NCBI RefSeq assembly: GCF_041916735.1
Contig: NZ_JAYRYY010000011.1
DNA from: Zoogloea sp016790385
GTDB lineage: Bacteria; Pseudomonadota; Gammaproteobacteria; Burkholderiales; Rhodocyclaceae
Direction: 5' to 3' (one strand)
Length of the DNA stretch: 64,000 bases
Part shown: one piece after another, positions 8,671 to 17,174 of the stretch
How positions within the stretch are numbered: position 1 is the stretch's first letter
Layout: the number at the start of each line of letters is the position of its first letter
Made by a program: the position numbers and the translations under genes
Notes under the pieces: model-generated
What the model was told of the DNA's origin: nothing
Seen by the model: only the letters and a program-made list of their open reading frames with translations
The model's database searches: none

Positions 8671-9905
8671 GCACCCCCACCGCCGCCGAAATCTTCACCC
8701 CCCTGGACGATCTCGATCCGGCCACCCCCGGTGACCCGTTCACCCGCCTGCGCTACAGCTATGGGCAGCTCCTGGGGGCGGAGGACTTCACCACCGAGCA
8801 GCGATACTTCCTGCTGCGCAGCCGCCTGCACAACGCCGCCCTGCACGGCTTTGGCACCGTGTGGGGGCTGAAGGTCGGCAGCCAGGAAAACGAGACCGCC
8901 CTCACCCTCACCTGCGACACGGGCCTCGCCATCGACCCCCTGGGGCGCGAGGTGTATGTGCCGCAGAAAGTCTGCCTGGACATCACCGGGCTGGCGGCCA
9001 CGCACTTCTGGGGCGACCTCGCGGCACCGCCGCCGGCCCCCGGAGCCGAAGCCGGGGCCGACTCGCCCCTGCGCCGGGTTTACGTGGTGCTGCGCTACCG
9101 GGCCTGCCTCACCGAACAGGTGCCGGCCATCACCCAGCCCTGCTCCGGCCAGGACGCCGGTCTGGCCCCCTCGCGGGTGCTCGACGGCTACCGCCTGTGC
9201 CTGGAAGCCACGGCGCCGGATCTCACCGGCCTGCCCGTGCGCGACATCACCGCCCGCGCCAACCCGCCGGCAGATCTCCGCACCCGTCTGCTCGAACACA
9301 TCATCGACCCCGACACCCCACCCCCGGCCCGCCTGTGGAGCGGTGCCGACGACGCGCCGCTGCTCCTCGCCGTGCTCGACCTGGAGCCGGTGGGCACGCC
9401 CGTCGAACGGGTGAAGCTCTCCGGCGCCATCGACAACAGCGTGCGTGCCCTGCTGCCCGCCGTACAGAGCGTGGCCGATCTGGCCCTGGGCATCCATCTC
9501 GAAGCGGCCGGCGGCATACCGCGTTTCCAGGCCGGGCGGCTGCAAAGCCGCGCTGGCGAGGGTGCCGATGCGGCACGCAGTTTCATCGAGATCGCCACCA
9601 CACGGCCCCTGATGGCGGCCAGCGTGGCACCCGGTTCGGTGCGCGTGCTGCGCTTCGATGAAGCCAACAAGCAATGGATGCCCGTCCCGGTCGCCAGCCA
9701 GACCCCCTCTGCCACGGGTCTCTCCCTGGTGATCGATGAAGTCCTCCCGCCCGGCGCACCGGTGCAGGTGTACCTGCTTGGCACCGGTGCGGAAGCCCTC
9801 CTCGACACCACGAGCCAGGCACTGGCCGGCGCCATCGGCGAGGTCGTGCCCCCCGGCACGGGCAGGGATGCCTGCCTCTTCGCCATTCACCCCACCACCG
9901 CCTGA
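8667..9905 (+). CDS. eCIS-associated protein with GxLLxAEDFxxEQ N-terminal motif
   Basis: 412 residues. ATG 8667 has a GGGAGG site six bases upstream and overlaps the tail I stop (ATGA), so it is preferred over the in-frame ATG at 8652. The N-terminus reads YGQLLGAEDFTTEQRYF, followed by RSRLHNAALHGFGTVWGL and GLAIDPLGREVYVP. I know this arrangement from uncharacterised proteins encoded beside contractile injection systems but cannot give a biochemical role. The next gene carries a divergent copy of the same block, so the pair probably arose by duplication. The C-terminal half looks beta-rich (SVRVLRF, VPVASQ, VQVYLLG). Plausible roles are baseplate periphery or fibre attachment; that is inference. 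Confidence 0.6.
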   Translation: MSTPTAAEIFTPLDDLDPATPGDPFTRLRYSYGQLLGAEDFTTEQRYFLLRSRLHNAALHGFGTVWGLKVGSQENETALTLTCDTGLAIDPLGREVYVPQKVCLDITGLAATHFWGDLAAPPPAPGAEAGADSPLRRVYVVLRYRACLTEQVPAITQPCSGQDAGLAPSRVLDGYRLCLEATAPDLTGLPVRDITARANPPADLRTRLLEHIIDPDTPPPARLWSGADDAPLLLAVLDLEPVGTPVERVKLSGAIDNSVRALLPAVQSVADLALGIHLEAAGGIPRFQAGRLQSRAGEGADAARSFIEIATTRPLMAASVAPGSVRVLRFDEANKQWMPVPVASQTPSATGLSLVIDEVLPPGAPVQVYLLGTGAEALLDTTSQALAGAIGEVVPPGTGRDACLFAIHPTTA

Positions 9906-9918
9906 GCCGGAGGCCGAG

Positions 9919-12750
9919 ATGAGCACAAACATGTGGAAGAAGATGGATGCCGGCCTGCTGACCATGGTCGCCAAGGTTGCCCGCAACGAACCCCTCAGCG
10001 CTGCGGACGAAGCCTCCATCGCCGATTTTCTGAAGGATTTCACCGGCAACGCGGTGGACGCCGGCTTTGCCGGCGGGCCGACCGGCGATGTGCGCGGCAG
10101 CAACAACCTGCGCCGCACCAACTGGTTCAACGGGCGCTATCTCACCGCCGAAGCCCTGTCACGCCAGGACGTGTATTTCGACACCCGGGCGCGGCTGGCC
10201 GCCCACGCCCAGATGCCGGGCATCGCCTGGGGCCTGGGCCTGTCCGCCGACGGCCTCAACAGCACGCCCATCGACACCGAGGGGCGCTTCGGCGGCCTGC
10301 CTTCCAGCCGCAACATCACCCTGCGCCGCGGCCTGGCTTTTGACCACGTCGGCCGGCCCATTCTCGTATCCACGCCCTTCACCTTCACCATCGACCAGCT
10401 CATCGGCGCCTATCGCAAGACGCCCCAGAAGGTGGTGGGCGGCGGCGTGGATTTCATGCCCTGCGTGTGCCTCGTGAACGACCCCGCCGGCCCCACCGGT
10501 GGTGGCGCGGCCCTGCCCTCCGGCCCCTTCCTGCTGGTGATCCAGCCCGGCGAGACCGAAGAGGGCGGCGCCAAGGTGATGGGCGAGATCTGCGGCGGCG
10601 CGGCCTCGGCCACCTGCCGCGCCGACACCTGGCGGGGCGGCTTCGGCCTTTCGCTGGTGCGCTTCCCGGTGGAGCTGCCCTTCCGCCAGGACCTCCAATC
10701 CGCCTGGGATCTGCGGGGCACCCTGTCGGCCTACTTCTTCGATGTGTTCGAGCACGCCCTGTGGAAGCGCTGGGACCCTGACTTTGCCACCCATGGCCCC
10801 TTCTGCGCCGACACTGGCCCCGGGCGGCACGACGCCGCGGCCATCGCCCTGGCCATGGTCTATCTGGGCGAGGACGGCAGCCTGCTCTTCATGGACCAAT
10901 GGATTCCCCGCCGCACCATCTGCGACACGCCCGCCGAGGACTGGCACCGCACCCGCTTCGGCGCGCCGCCCCGGGCCGCCGCCTGGGCGCGCATCCACCA
11001 GTTCCAGTGCATGCTCTCCGAGAGTCTGGTGAGGCGCCCGCTGAGCGCTGACAACACCCATCTTTTCGCCCGGGGCTTCCGGCACATTCCGCCCATCGGC
11101 TTCCTGCCCATCCAGCCCGCACCACCCGATGACAAGCGCCCCATCGGGGTCGCGCTCTTCGACAAGCTGCTGGGCAACTCCCAGGGCGCCCAATGGCTGG
11201 TCTCACCCCTGGTGCGCAACGCGCTGGGTCAGGCGGAACGTTATTTCGAGGGCACCCGGGTCATCACCTACGGGGTGGTCGCCCTCCACGATGACGACAT
11301 TCTTGAGGATCTTTCCAACGTCTTCGACAAAGACCCGATCCAGCTCAGCCTGCGCCCACCCCGCAGCAATCCCGACCCGGCCGGCACCGCCCCCGCCCCC
11401 GGGGCAAACGCCAGCGCCGGCAACTTCAAGGCCTCCGTCTATCAGGCCGGCAACGTGCAGACCAAGAACCTGGCGCCCCTACCCGGCTTCCTGGGCGTGC
11501 TGGCCAACCTGTTCGACGTGATGGGCCTGGACGAGCTGGTCAATCGCCGCACCGAGATCGTCAAGCTGGTGCTGCCCCTCCAGGGGCTCACCCGGGAACA
11601 CCCCCTGGTCGGCCGGCTGCACGAGGATGCCCTCGATCAGGCCCAGGCCTGGGGCGTCAATCCCCTGCTCACCGCCGCCAACCCCTTGGGCCAGCTGGGC
11701 ACGATCAACGACACCGCCGAAGCCCTGGCCGGCATGGTCGCGCGCATGGGCCTCGACATGCTGCCCCGCCATTTTGTGGTGTATGTCAAACAGCGCGTGG
11801 TGCTCCTCGACCTGCTCTTCTACCTGCTGGAGATCCTCCAGTTCCTGCTCAATTTCATGCGCGAGATCCAGAGCCTGGGCAACACCGCCGGCTCAGCCCA
11901 GCCCAGCGTCTCCACCCAGCAGGTGCGTACCCAGTACCTGCGCCAGCCCGCCGAGAAGCGCGCCATGGTCGAGGCCATCCTGGGCGAACCCGACGTGCAG
12001 GCCAGCATTGCCCGCGCCGCCGATCTGAGCGGCTCGGGCATCGCCGTAACCAGCCGCAATCAGGCTTTCCTGGACAAGGTGCAAAGCACCGAGGCCTCCC
12101 TCGCCAACACCATCGCCGACCCCGCCGAGCGCAAGCGGGTGGCCCTCGGTCAGGTGGCCGACACCTACGCCGCCGAGTACCCAGACTATCAGGTGGTGCA
12201 GGTGCTCGCGGCGGTGCAACCCCAGCACACCCTGGCGGTGGTGAACACCCTTTCGGTGAACCGCAGCACCCAGGTGACCCGCACCCTGGCCGACGAGCTG
12301 GCCAAGGACGGGCCTGCCGAGTTCCAATCCGAAGAGGCTCGCCCCCTCTATGCCGATCTCCGGGTCGGGCTGGAGAGCCGCAAGGTCGCCGAATACGTAA
12401 GCGGTGCGGAATCGCCGCTGACCGTAGGTGAAGTCCTGGCCAAGACCCCCGAGGAAGCCGAAAAGCTGCTGGGTGCCGACAACTACGAGAAGTTCCGGAA
12501 CGCCTTCCAGGCCGACCGGGCCGCCGCCGTCGCCGGTGCCGAGGCACTTGCCCAGGGCGTGCCCGCCGATCTGGCGGTCAAGGTGGAAGCCGGGATCCAG
12601 TCGGGCAAGCCGGCCGAAGCGGTGATCGAGAAACTCCAGACCGAGACCGCCGTCGGCAGCGTCAATCGCCCGGCGCTGGACCAGACCGCCAACCTGCTGC
12701 GCATCACCGGCGGTCAGGCCGGCTTCCTCAAGCGGGTGAAGCGCACCTGA
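9919..12750 (+). CDS. Large eCIS-associated protein, paralogous N-terminus to preceding gene
   Basis: 943 residues from ATG 9919, with GGAGG eight bases upstream. Residues about 60-150 repeat the neighbour's block in diverged form: NWFNGRYLTAEALSRQDVYF, then RARLAAHAQMPGIAWGLGL, then RGLAFDHVGRPILV. The middle contains LEILQFLLNFM and neighbouring hydrophobic helices, and the last third (about 640-943) is charged and alpha-helical, with repeated Glu/Ala/Lys-rich segments that may form coiled coil. No enzyme motif is visible. Its position between tail protein I and the tape-measure gene is where PVC loci keep their tail fibre, so a fibre or fibre-anchoring role is possible but not shown by the sequence. 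Confidence 0.55.
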   Translation: MSTNMWKKMDAGLLTMVAKVARNEPLSAADEASIADFLKDFTGNAVDAGFAGGPTGDVRGSNNLRRTNWFNGRYLTAEALSRQDVYFDTRARLAAHAQMPGIAWGLGLSADGLNSTPIDTEGRFGGLPSSRNITLRRGLAFDHVGRPILVSTPFTFTIDQLIGAYRKTPQKVVGGGVDFMPCVCLVNDPAGPTGGGAALPSGPFLLVIQPGETEEGGAKVMGEICGGAASATCRADTWRGGFGLSLVRFPVELPFRQDLQSAWDLRGTLSAYFFDVFEHALWKRWDPDFATHGPFCADTGPGRHDAAAIALAMVYLGEDGSLLFMDQWIPRRTICDTPAEDWHRTRFGAPPRAAAWARIHQFQCMLSESLVRRPLSADNTHLFARGFRHIPPIGFLPIQPAPPDDKRPIGVALFDKLLGNSQGAQWLVSPLVRNALGQAERYFEGTRVITYGVVALHDDDILEDLSNVFDKDPIQLSLRPPRSNPDPAGTAPAPGANASAGNFKASVYQAGNVQTKNLAPLPGFLGVLANLFDVMGLDELVNRRTEIVKLVLPLQGLTREHPLVGRLHEDALDQAQAWGVNPLLTAANPLGQLGTINDTAEALAGMVARMGLDMLPRHFVVYVKQRVVLLDLLFYLLEILQFLLNFMREIQSLGNTAGSAQPSVSTQQVRTQYLRQPAEKRAMVEAILGEPDVQASIARAADLSGSGIAVTSRNQAFLDKVQSTEASLANTIADPAERKRVALGQVADTYAAEYPDYQVVQVLAAVQPQHTLAVVNTLSVNRSTQVTRTLADELAKDGPAEFQSEEARPLYADLRVGLESRKVAEYVSGAESPLTVGEVLAKTPEEAEKLLGADNYEKFRNAFQADRAAAVAGAEALAQGVPADLAVKVEAGIQSGKPAEAVIEKLQTETAVGSVNRPALDQTANLLRITGGQAGFLKRVKRT

Positions 12751-12760
12751 TGGGCCATCC

Positions 12761-14335
12761 ATGAACGACTTCGTCGACATCGGCCAGCTGTCCACCCGCA
12801 TCCGCAGCACCGAGGTGGAGCACGCCCAGGCGCTCGCCGGGCAGGTGCGGCGGCTGGCCGACCGACGGCTCGCCCGCGCCCTGGAAGGTGCCGGCGACCG
12901 GGCGCTGGCGCGCGCCCAGCTGCCGCCCGGCGCCGTCGTCGCCGTGCAACGCCTCGATCTGCATTTGAAGGTCGCCGTGGATGTGGCCGAGGACGAACTT
13001 GCCAGCGGCTGGGCCGCCGCCTTTGAAGCAGGCCTTGCCCGCCTGCTGGGCTCAACCGCAGCCGGCGACATCGACGACGACGCCACGGCCGTATGGTTTG
13101 CCGATGCCTGGGATGCCGAACGCCGCCACCTGGAACGCTGCATTCAAGGTGCCCCCGAAGCCTGGTGGGCCGCCGAACTGGCGGGAGACGGCGACGGGGC
13201 GGCCCCCCTCTCCGCCCCTGCCATTCTGCAAGTCTGGCTGCAACGCGACCCGTCCCGCGCGGTGAACACCTTGGCGGAGCTGGTCCGCGGCGATGCCCGC
13301 GCCGTCACCCTGCTGTCCGCGGCGGAGGCCGAGGCCTTCACCCGCGCGCTGCTGCGGCGGCTGGCCTTGCCCGACGCCGCCTTCGCCAGCGCCCCTGCCG
13401 ACACGCCCGAAACACCCACCGAGGCCACAACCGCCCTGCCCGATGCCCCCCACCGCGCCCGGCCCGACGAGGGGCTGCCCCCGGCACTTGTCGCCGCGCT
13501 GGCACACATCGGGGCCGGGCACCGACAGCGACTCCTGGCCGCTGCCCACGATGCGGCGCAGACCCTTCCCTGGCTCGCGGCGCTGCTCCTGTCCGCCTCG
13601 CCCTCCCTGAGCGGCCTGCCGGCTGACAGACTGGCACAGGGGCTGGCGCAGCTTTCCATCGGTGCGGGCATCGAGGCAACGGGGCGCGACCCGGCCCCCG
13701 CCTCCGGCCATCAGCCCAGCCGCGGCGCCACCCCCGCCGCCATCGCGCCGACCGACGGCCAGGTCGTCCCCGTGGCGCCCACGCCGGTGCATGCGGGCGG
13801 CCTGCTGCTGCTGCTGCGCCCCCTCATCCGCCTGGGCTTGTTGCCCGCGCCGGATCGGCTGGGCAGCGCCCTGGGCGATCTGGCCCTGTGCGCCCTGCGC
13901 CGCGTGCTGGCCCCGCTTTCCCCCGGCGAGGGCGCAGTGGCGCAAGAGCGGGAGCGCCCGCTGCTCGCGGTGTTTGCCCCCGAACGCGACTGGCGCGAGC
14001 GCATCGCCCTGATCCCGATCCTCGACCCGGCGGACGCCGAGGCACGACTGGATGCCCTGGTGACGGCCATTCCGGCCGGCGTCACGGCCGCTCCGGGCAG
14101 CCTGCGCCAGATCTTCGGCACACAACCCGCCGCCTTTGCGACTGAACACGAGACCCGACTGGCCCACCTGCTGCTTCGCCCGGGGCTGCTCCGCCACACG
14201 CCCTGGGAGGCCGAGCTGATCTGGCCCCTGGCGGCCGTCGATCTGGCCCTGCGCCGCGCCGGCTGGGATCAGGACCCGGGCTGGCTGCCCTGGCTGGGGC
14301 GGACCCTCCGCTTCCGATTTGGAGACCCGTCGTGA
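12761..14335 (+). CDS. Contractile injection system tape measure protein (CIS_TMP)
   Basis: 524 residues from ATG 12761. The first ~90 residues contain the pattern of the CIS tape-measure family: a helix reading ALAGQVRRLADRRLARALEG followed by VAVQRLDLHLKVAVD. The C-terminal half has the family's AGGLLLLLRPLIRLGLLP segment and a second such segment near LLLRPGLLRHTPWEAEL. The protein sets tube length during assembly (Pvc14/Afp14 role). It directly precedes the ATPase gene, as in other eCIS loci, and its stop overlaps the GTG start of that gene at 14332. Confidence 0.8.
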   Translation: MNDFVDIGQLSTRIRSTEVEHAQALAGQVRRLADRRLARALEGAGDRALARAQLPPGAVVAVQRLDLHLKVAVDVAEDELASGWAAAFEAGLARLLGSTAAGDIDDDATAVWFADAWDAERRHLERCIQGAPEAWWAAELAGDGDGAAPLSAPAILQVWLQRDPSRAVNTLAELVRGDARAVTLLSAAEAEAFTRALLRRLALPDAAFASAPADTPETPTEATTALPDAPHRARPDEGLPPALVAALAHIGAGHRQRLLAAAHDAAQTLPWLAALLLSASPSLSGLPADRLAQGLAQLSIGAGIEATGRDPAPASGHQPSRGATPAAIAPTDGQVVPVAPTPVHAGGLLLLLRPLIRLGLLPAPDRLGSALGDLALCALRRVLAPLSPGEGAVAQERERPLLAVFAPERDWRERIALIPILDPADAEARLDALVTAIPAGVTAAPGSLRQIFGTQPAAFATEHETRLAHLLLRPGLLRHTPWEAELIWPLAAVDLALRRAGWDQDPGWLPWLGRTLRFRFGDPS

Positions 14336-16242
14336 ACGGCCCCCGCGGCGGCACACTCCTCGACCTGTGGCTCGCCCTCGCCGCCGGCCGCCTGCTGCTG
14401 CGCCGACCGGACGACGCAGGCCTGCTGCGGCTCAGCGCACGGCACCTGCCCACGGCCACGCCCCAGCAACTGGCGGAAGGTATTGCCAGCGGCGCCGACA
14501 GCCTGTTTACCGCCCTAGAAGCCCGGCCCGACGCCGAACCCCTGGCCCGCGTTGCCGGCGGCTGCCGGCTTTCGGGCTTCGATCTCGATCTCCTCGGCCT
14601 CGCCGTGCTGCCCTGCTTCGACGAGGATGCCGCCCTCGCCATCGCCGGGCTGACCGGCGGCCCCCGCCGCATCACCATCGGCCTGGCCCTCAAGCTGCTT
14701 TTCGGCGATCTGGCCGAACCGCTGGCGGTGCGCAATGCCCTGCGCACCTCGCCCCTGTGGCACACCGGCCTGATCCGCTCCGACGAGGGCCGGCGGCCCC
14801 TGCTGGAGCGCCGGCTCGACCCCACCGAAACCCTGCTCGCCGGCCTCGACGGGCTGGCCCCGGCGGAAGCCGGCGGCGGCTGGCAGGTGCGCCACATTCA
14901 GCCCCCCACCCGCCCCGCGGCCAGCATCCGCCGCGCCGCGGACATGATCACCGACATCCCCGGCGTGTGCCTGCACCTCTCGGGCAATCCGGATCGGGCC
15001 GAGGAAGTGCTGGCGGTAGCCGCCGATCCGGCGCCCGCCCTGGTCCTCGATGCGCCGGACGACGTCGCTCCCGCCCCCTGGGCCGAGGCGCACCTCTTGG
15101 GCCTTGCCACCGGCGCCCGGGTGGCCCTGCGCACCGCCGGGGCACAGCTTGCGGCGTCCGGCCCGGTGCCGCCGGCCATGGTCATCGCCCCCGCCAGCTT
15201 CGCCCTGCACGGCCCGGGCACCCACCTGCGGCGGCTCGAAGTGGGCAGCAGCGACCCCCTTGAACTGTCCGACGCCTGGCAGCACATCCTCGGCTGCAAT
15301 CAGGCCGAAGCCGACGAGCTGGCTGGCCGCAACTGGATCGGCGACGAGACCCCGGCCCTGGTGGCCGCCGCCCTGCCTGCCGCGGCGGGCATGCCCGAGA
15401 TCCTGGACGAACTGTCACGCCTCACCCCGCCCCGCGCCCTGCGCCTCGCCACCCGCTCCACGCCTGCCGTGTCGTGGGACAGGCTGGTGCTGCCGCCCCT
15501 GACGCGCAGCCGGCTGGAGGATCTGATCCGCCGGGTGCGACGGCGCGTTGGCGTGCAACTGCGCTGGAACATGGGCGCCGGTCGACGCGGACGTTCGGTG
15601 ATCGGCATGCTCTACGGCGAATCCGGCACGGGCAAGACCCTGGCCGCCGAAGCCATCGCCACGCGCCTGCGCCTGCCCATGCTGTCCGTCGATCTCTCCC
15701 TGGTGGTCTCCAAATACATTGGCGAGACCGAGAAGAACCTCTCCGAACTCTTCGCCGCCGCCGAGGGCTATGCCGCCCTGCTGTTCTTCGATGAGGCCGA
15801 CGCCCTCTTCGGCAAGCGCACCAACGTGCAGGACGCCCACGACCGCTACGCCAACATCGAGGTGAATTACCTGTTGCAGCGCCTGGAGTCCTTCGAGGGC
15901 TGTGCGCTGCTCGCCACCAACCTCATGCAGGGGGTGGACGACGCCTTCATGCGGCGCTTCGACCAGGTGGTGCACTTTCCGCGCCCGGGCGTGGCCGAAC
16001 GGCTTGCCATCTGGCGCGGGCAACTCCCGGGCCGCCACCTCTCACCCGGAATTTCGATCGAGCAGCTGGCCGAGCGTTTCGACCTCACCGGCGGCGAGAT
16101 CCGCAATGCTGCCCTGTCGGCAGCCTACATGGCCGCCGACGGCGGCACCGTGGTCACGGAAGACATGATCGATGCCGCCGTGGCCGAAGAGTTCAGCAAA
16201 CTGGGCCGGCCATTCCCACGCCGGCAGGGAGCCTATCCATGA
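14332..16242 (+). CDS. eCIS AAA+ ATPase (Pvc15/Afp15 type)
   Basis: 636 residues, GTG start at 14332 overlapping the tape-measure stop, with GGAG upstream. The first ~380 residues are an Ala/Leu-rich N-terminal region characteristic of eCIS ATPases. The C-terminal AAA+ module shows Walker A GESGTGKT (about 429-436), Walker B LLFFDEADALFGKR (about 483-496), and ATNLMQGVDDAFMRRFDQ with sensor-1 Asn and arginine finger (about 527-544). This ATPase is conserved in eCIS but absent from type VI and R-type particles, where its place is taken by ClpV or nothing. It is thought to act in assembly or cargo loading. Strong family assignment. Confidence 0.92.
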   Translation: MNGPRGGTLLDLWLALAAGRLLLRRPDDAGLLRLSARHLPTATPQQLAEGIASGADSLFTALEARPDAEPLARVAGGCRLSGFDLDLLGLAVLPCFDEDAALAIAGLTGGPRRITIGLALKLLFGDLAEPLAVRNALRTSPLWHTGLIRSDEGRRPLLERRLDPTETLLAGLDGLAPAEAGGGWQVRHIQPPTRPAASIRRAADMITDIPGVCLHLSGNPDRAEEVLAVAADPAPALVLDAPDDVAPAPWAEAHLLGLATGARVALRTAGAQLAASGPVPPAMVIAPASFALHGPGTHLRRLEVGSSDPLELSDAWQHILGCNQAEADELAGRNWIGDETPALVAAALPAAAGMPEILDELSRLTPPRALRLATRSTPAVSWDRLVLPPLTRSRLEDLIRRVRRRVGVQLRWNMGAGRRGRSVIGMLYGESGTGKTLAAEAIATRLRLPMLSVDLSLVVSKYIGETEKNLSELFAAAEGYAALLFFDEADALFGKRTNVQDAHDRYANIEVNYLLQRLESFEGCALLATNLMQGVDDAFMRRFDQVVHFPRPGVAERLAIWRGQLPGRHLSPGISIEQLAERFDLTGGEIRNAALSAAYMAADGGTVVTEDMIDAAVAEEFSKLGRPFPRRQGAYP

Positions 16243-17135
16243 CCGACATCGCCACCACCCTGAGCCAGGCCAGGGCCAAGCTCACCACCTGGCAGGCCGA
16301 AGCCGCCAGCGCCGCCGCCAACGGCGCATCCCAGACCCAGTCTGCCGATGCGGCGTGGGACGCGGTGGCCGCCATCGAGGCCGCCACCAACCATGCCGAG
16401 GGTCTGCGCACCCAGGTACTGGCCCGCAACGACACCCTGGCCGCCGCCCTGGCCGCCCGTGCCGCGGCCCTCGCCGATGCGGAGCGGGCACGCAGCGACG
16501 GCACCACCCCGCCTCTGGCGGACACCACAGCCACCGCTCTGCGCGCCACGGTGGCCACCGCCGCCGGCGTCACACCGGCCAGCAAGCTCGACGGCGCCGA
16601 CTACAAGACCGCCGTCGGCACTGTTGATACCGCCATCGCTGCCCTGGACGACACGGCCATCAGCGACCTCGCCGCCGCCCTGGTCGCGCTGGAAACCAAA
16701 CTCCAGGTCTACGAAGACAAGGAGGCCCTGGCCGAAGCCGCCCTCACCGCCGCGGAAGCCGCCGCCGCCGTCATCGCCAACGACCTGGAGAAGGCACAGA
16801 TCCAGCGCGAGGCCGCCGCCGCCCTGGCCGCCGCCGGCAACAAGCCCGGCGCCGTGCTCGCCTACCTGGACTACCAGGCCGCCCGCGCCCGCCTCACCGC
16901 CGCCGCGGCCGCCTCAGCCGCCACCAAGCTCCAGACCGACTGGAACACCGCCCGCGATGATCAGCTTTCCGCCGCCGCCGACCTGCTCGCCGCCCAGGTG
17001 GCCGTCATCCAGGGGCAACTCGCCCTGGCGCGCAAGCGCGCAGAAATGATGGCCAAGCTCGCCACCCGGGATGGCGTCGCCGCCCTGGCGGTGGATACCG
17101 TCCTCAACCCGCCGCCTGCGCCGCCGGGGCCGTGA
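16239..17135 (+). CDS. Alanine-rich helical eCIS-locus protein, unknown function
   Basis: 298 residues, ATG 16239 overlapping the ATPase stop (ATGA). The composition is extreme: long runs of Ala with regularly spaced Glu, Lys, Asp and Gln, almost no Cys or Trp, and a short Pro-rich end (PPPAPPGP). It should be nearly all helical, probably long coiled coil (for example around residues 150-260). No signal peptide or known motif. Being co-translated with the ATPase and upstream of the effectors suggests a cargo adaptor, chaperone or structural rod, but this is inference. Low-complexity composition makes family assignment by eye unreliable. Confidence 0.55.
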   Translation: MTDIATTLSQARAKLTTWQAEAASAAANGASQTQSADAAWDAVAAIEAATNHAEGLRTQVLARNDTLAAALAARAAALADAERARSDGTTPPLADTTATALRATVATAAGVTPASKLDGADYKTAVGTVDTAIAALDDTAISDLAAALVALETKLQVYEDKEALAEAALTAAEAAAAVIANDLEKAQIQREAAAALAAAGNKPGAVLAYLDYQAARARLTAAAAASAATKLQTDWNTARDDQLSAAADLLAAQVAVIQGQLALARKRAEMMAKLATRDGVAALAVDTVLNPPPAPPGP

Positions 17136-17174
17136 TCGGCAGGCCCGCGTCGCGACCCGCAAGCTGCCCACGCC

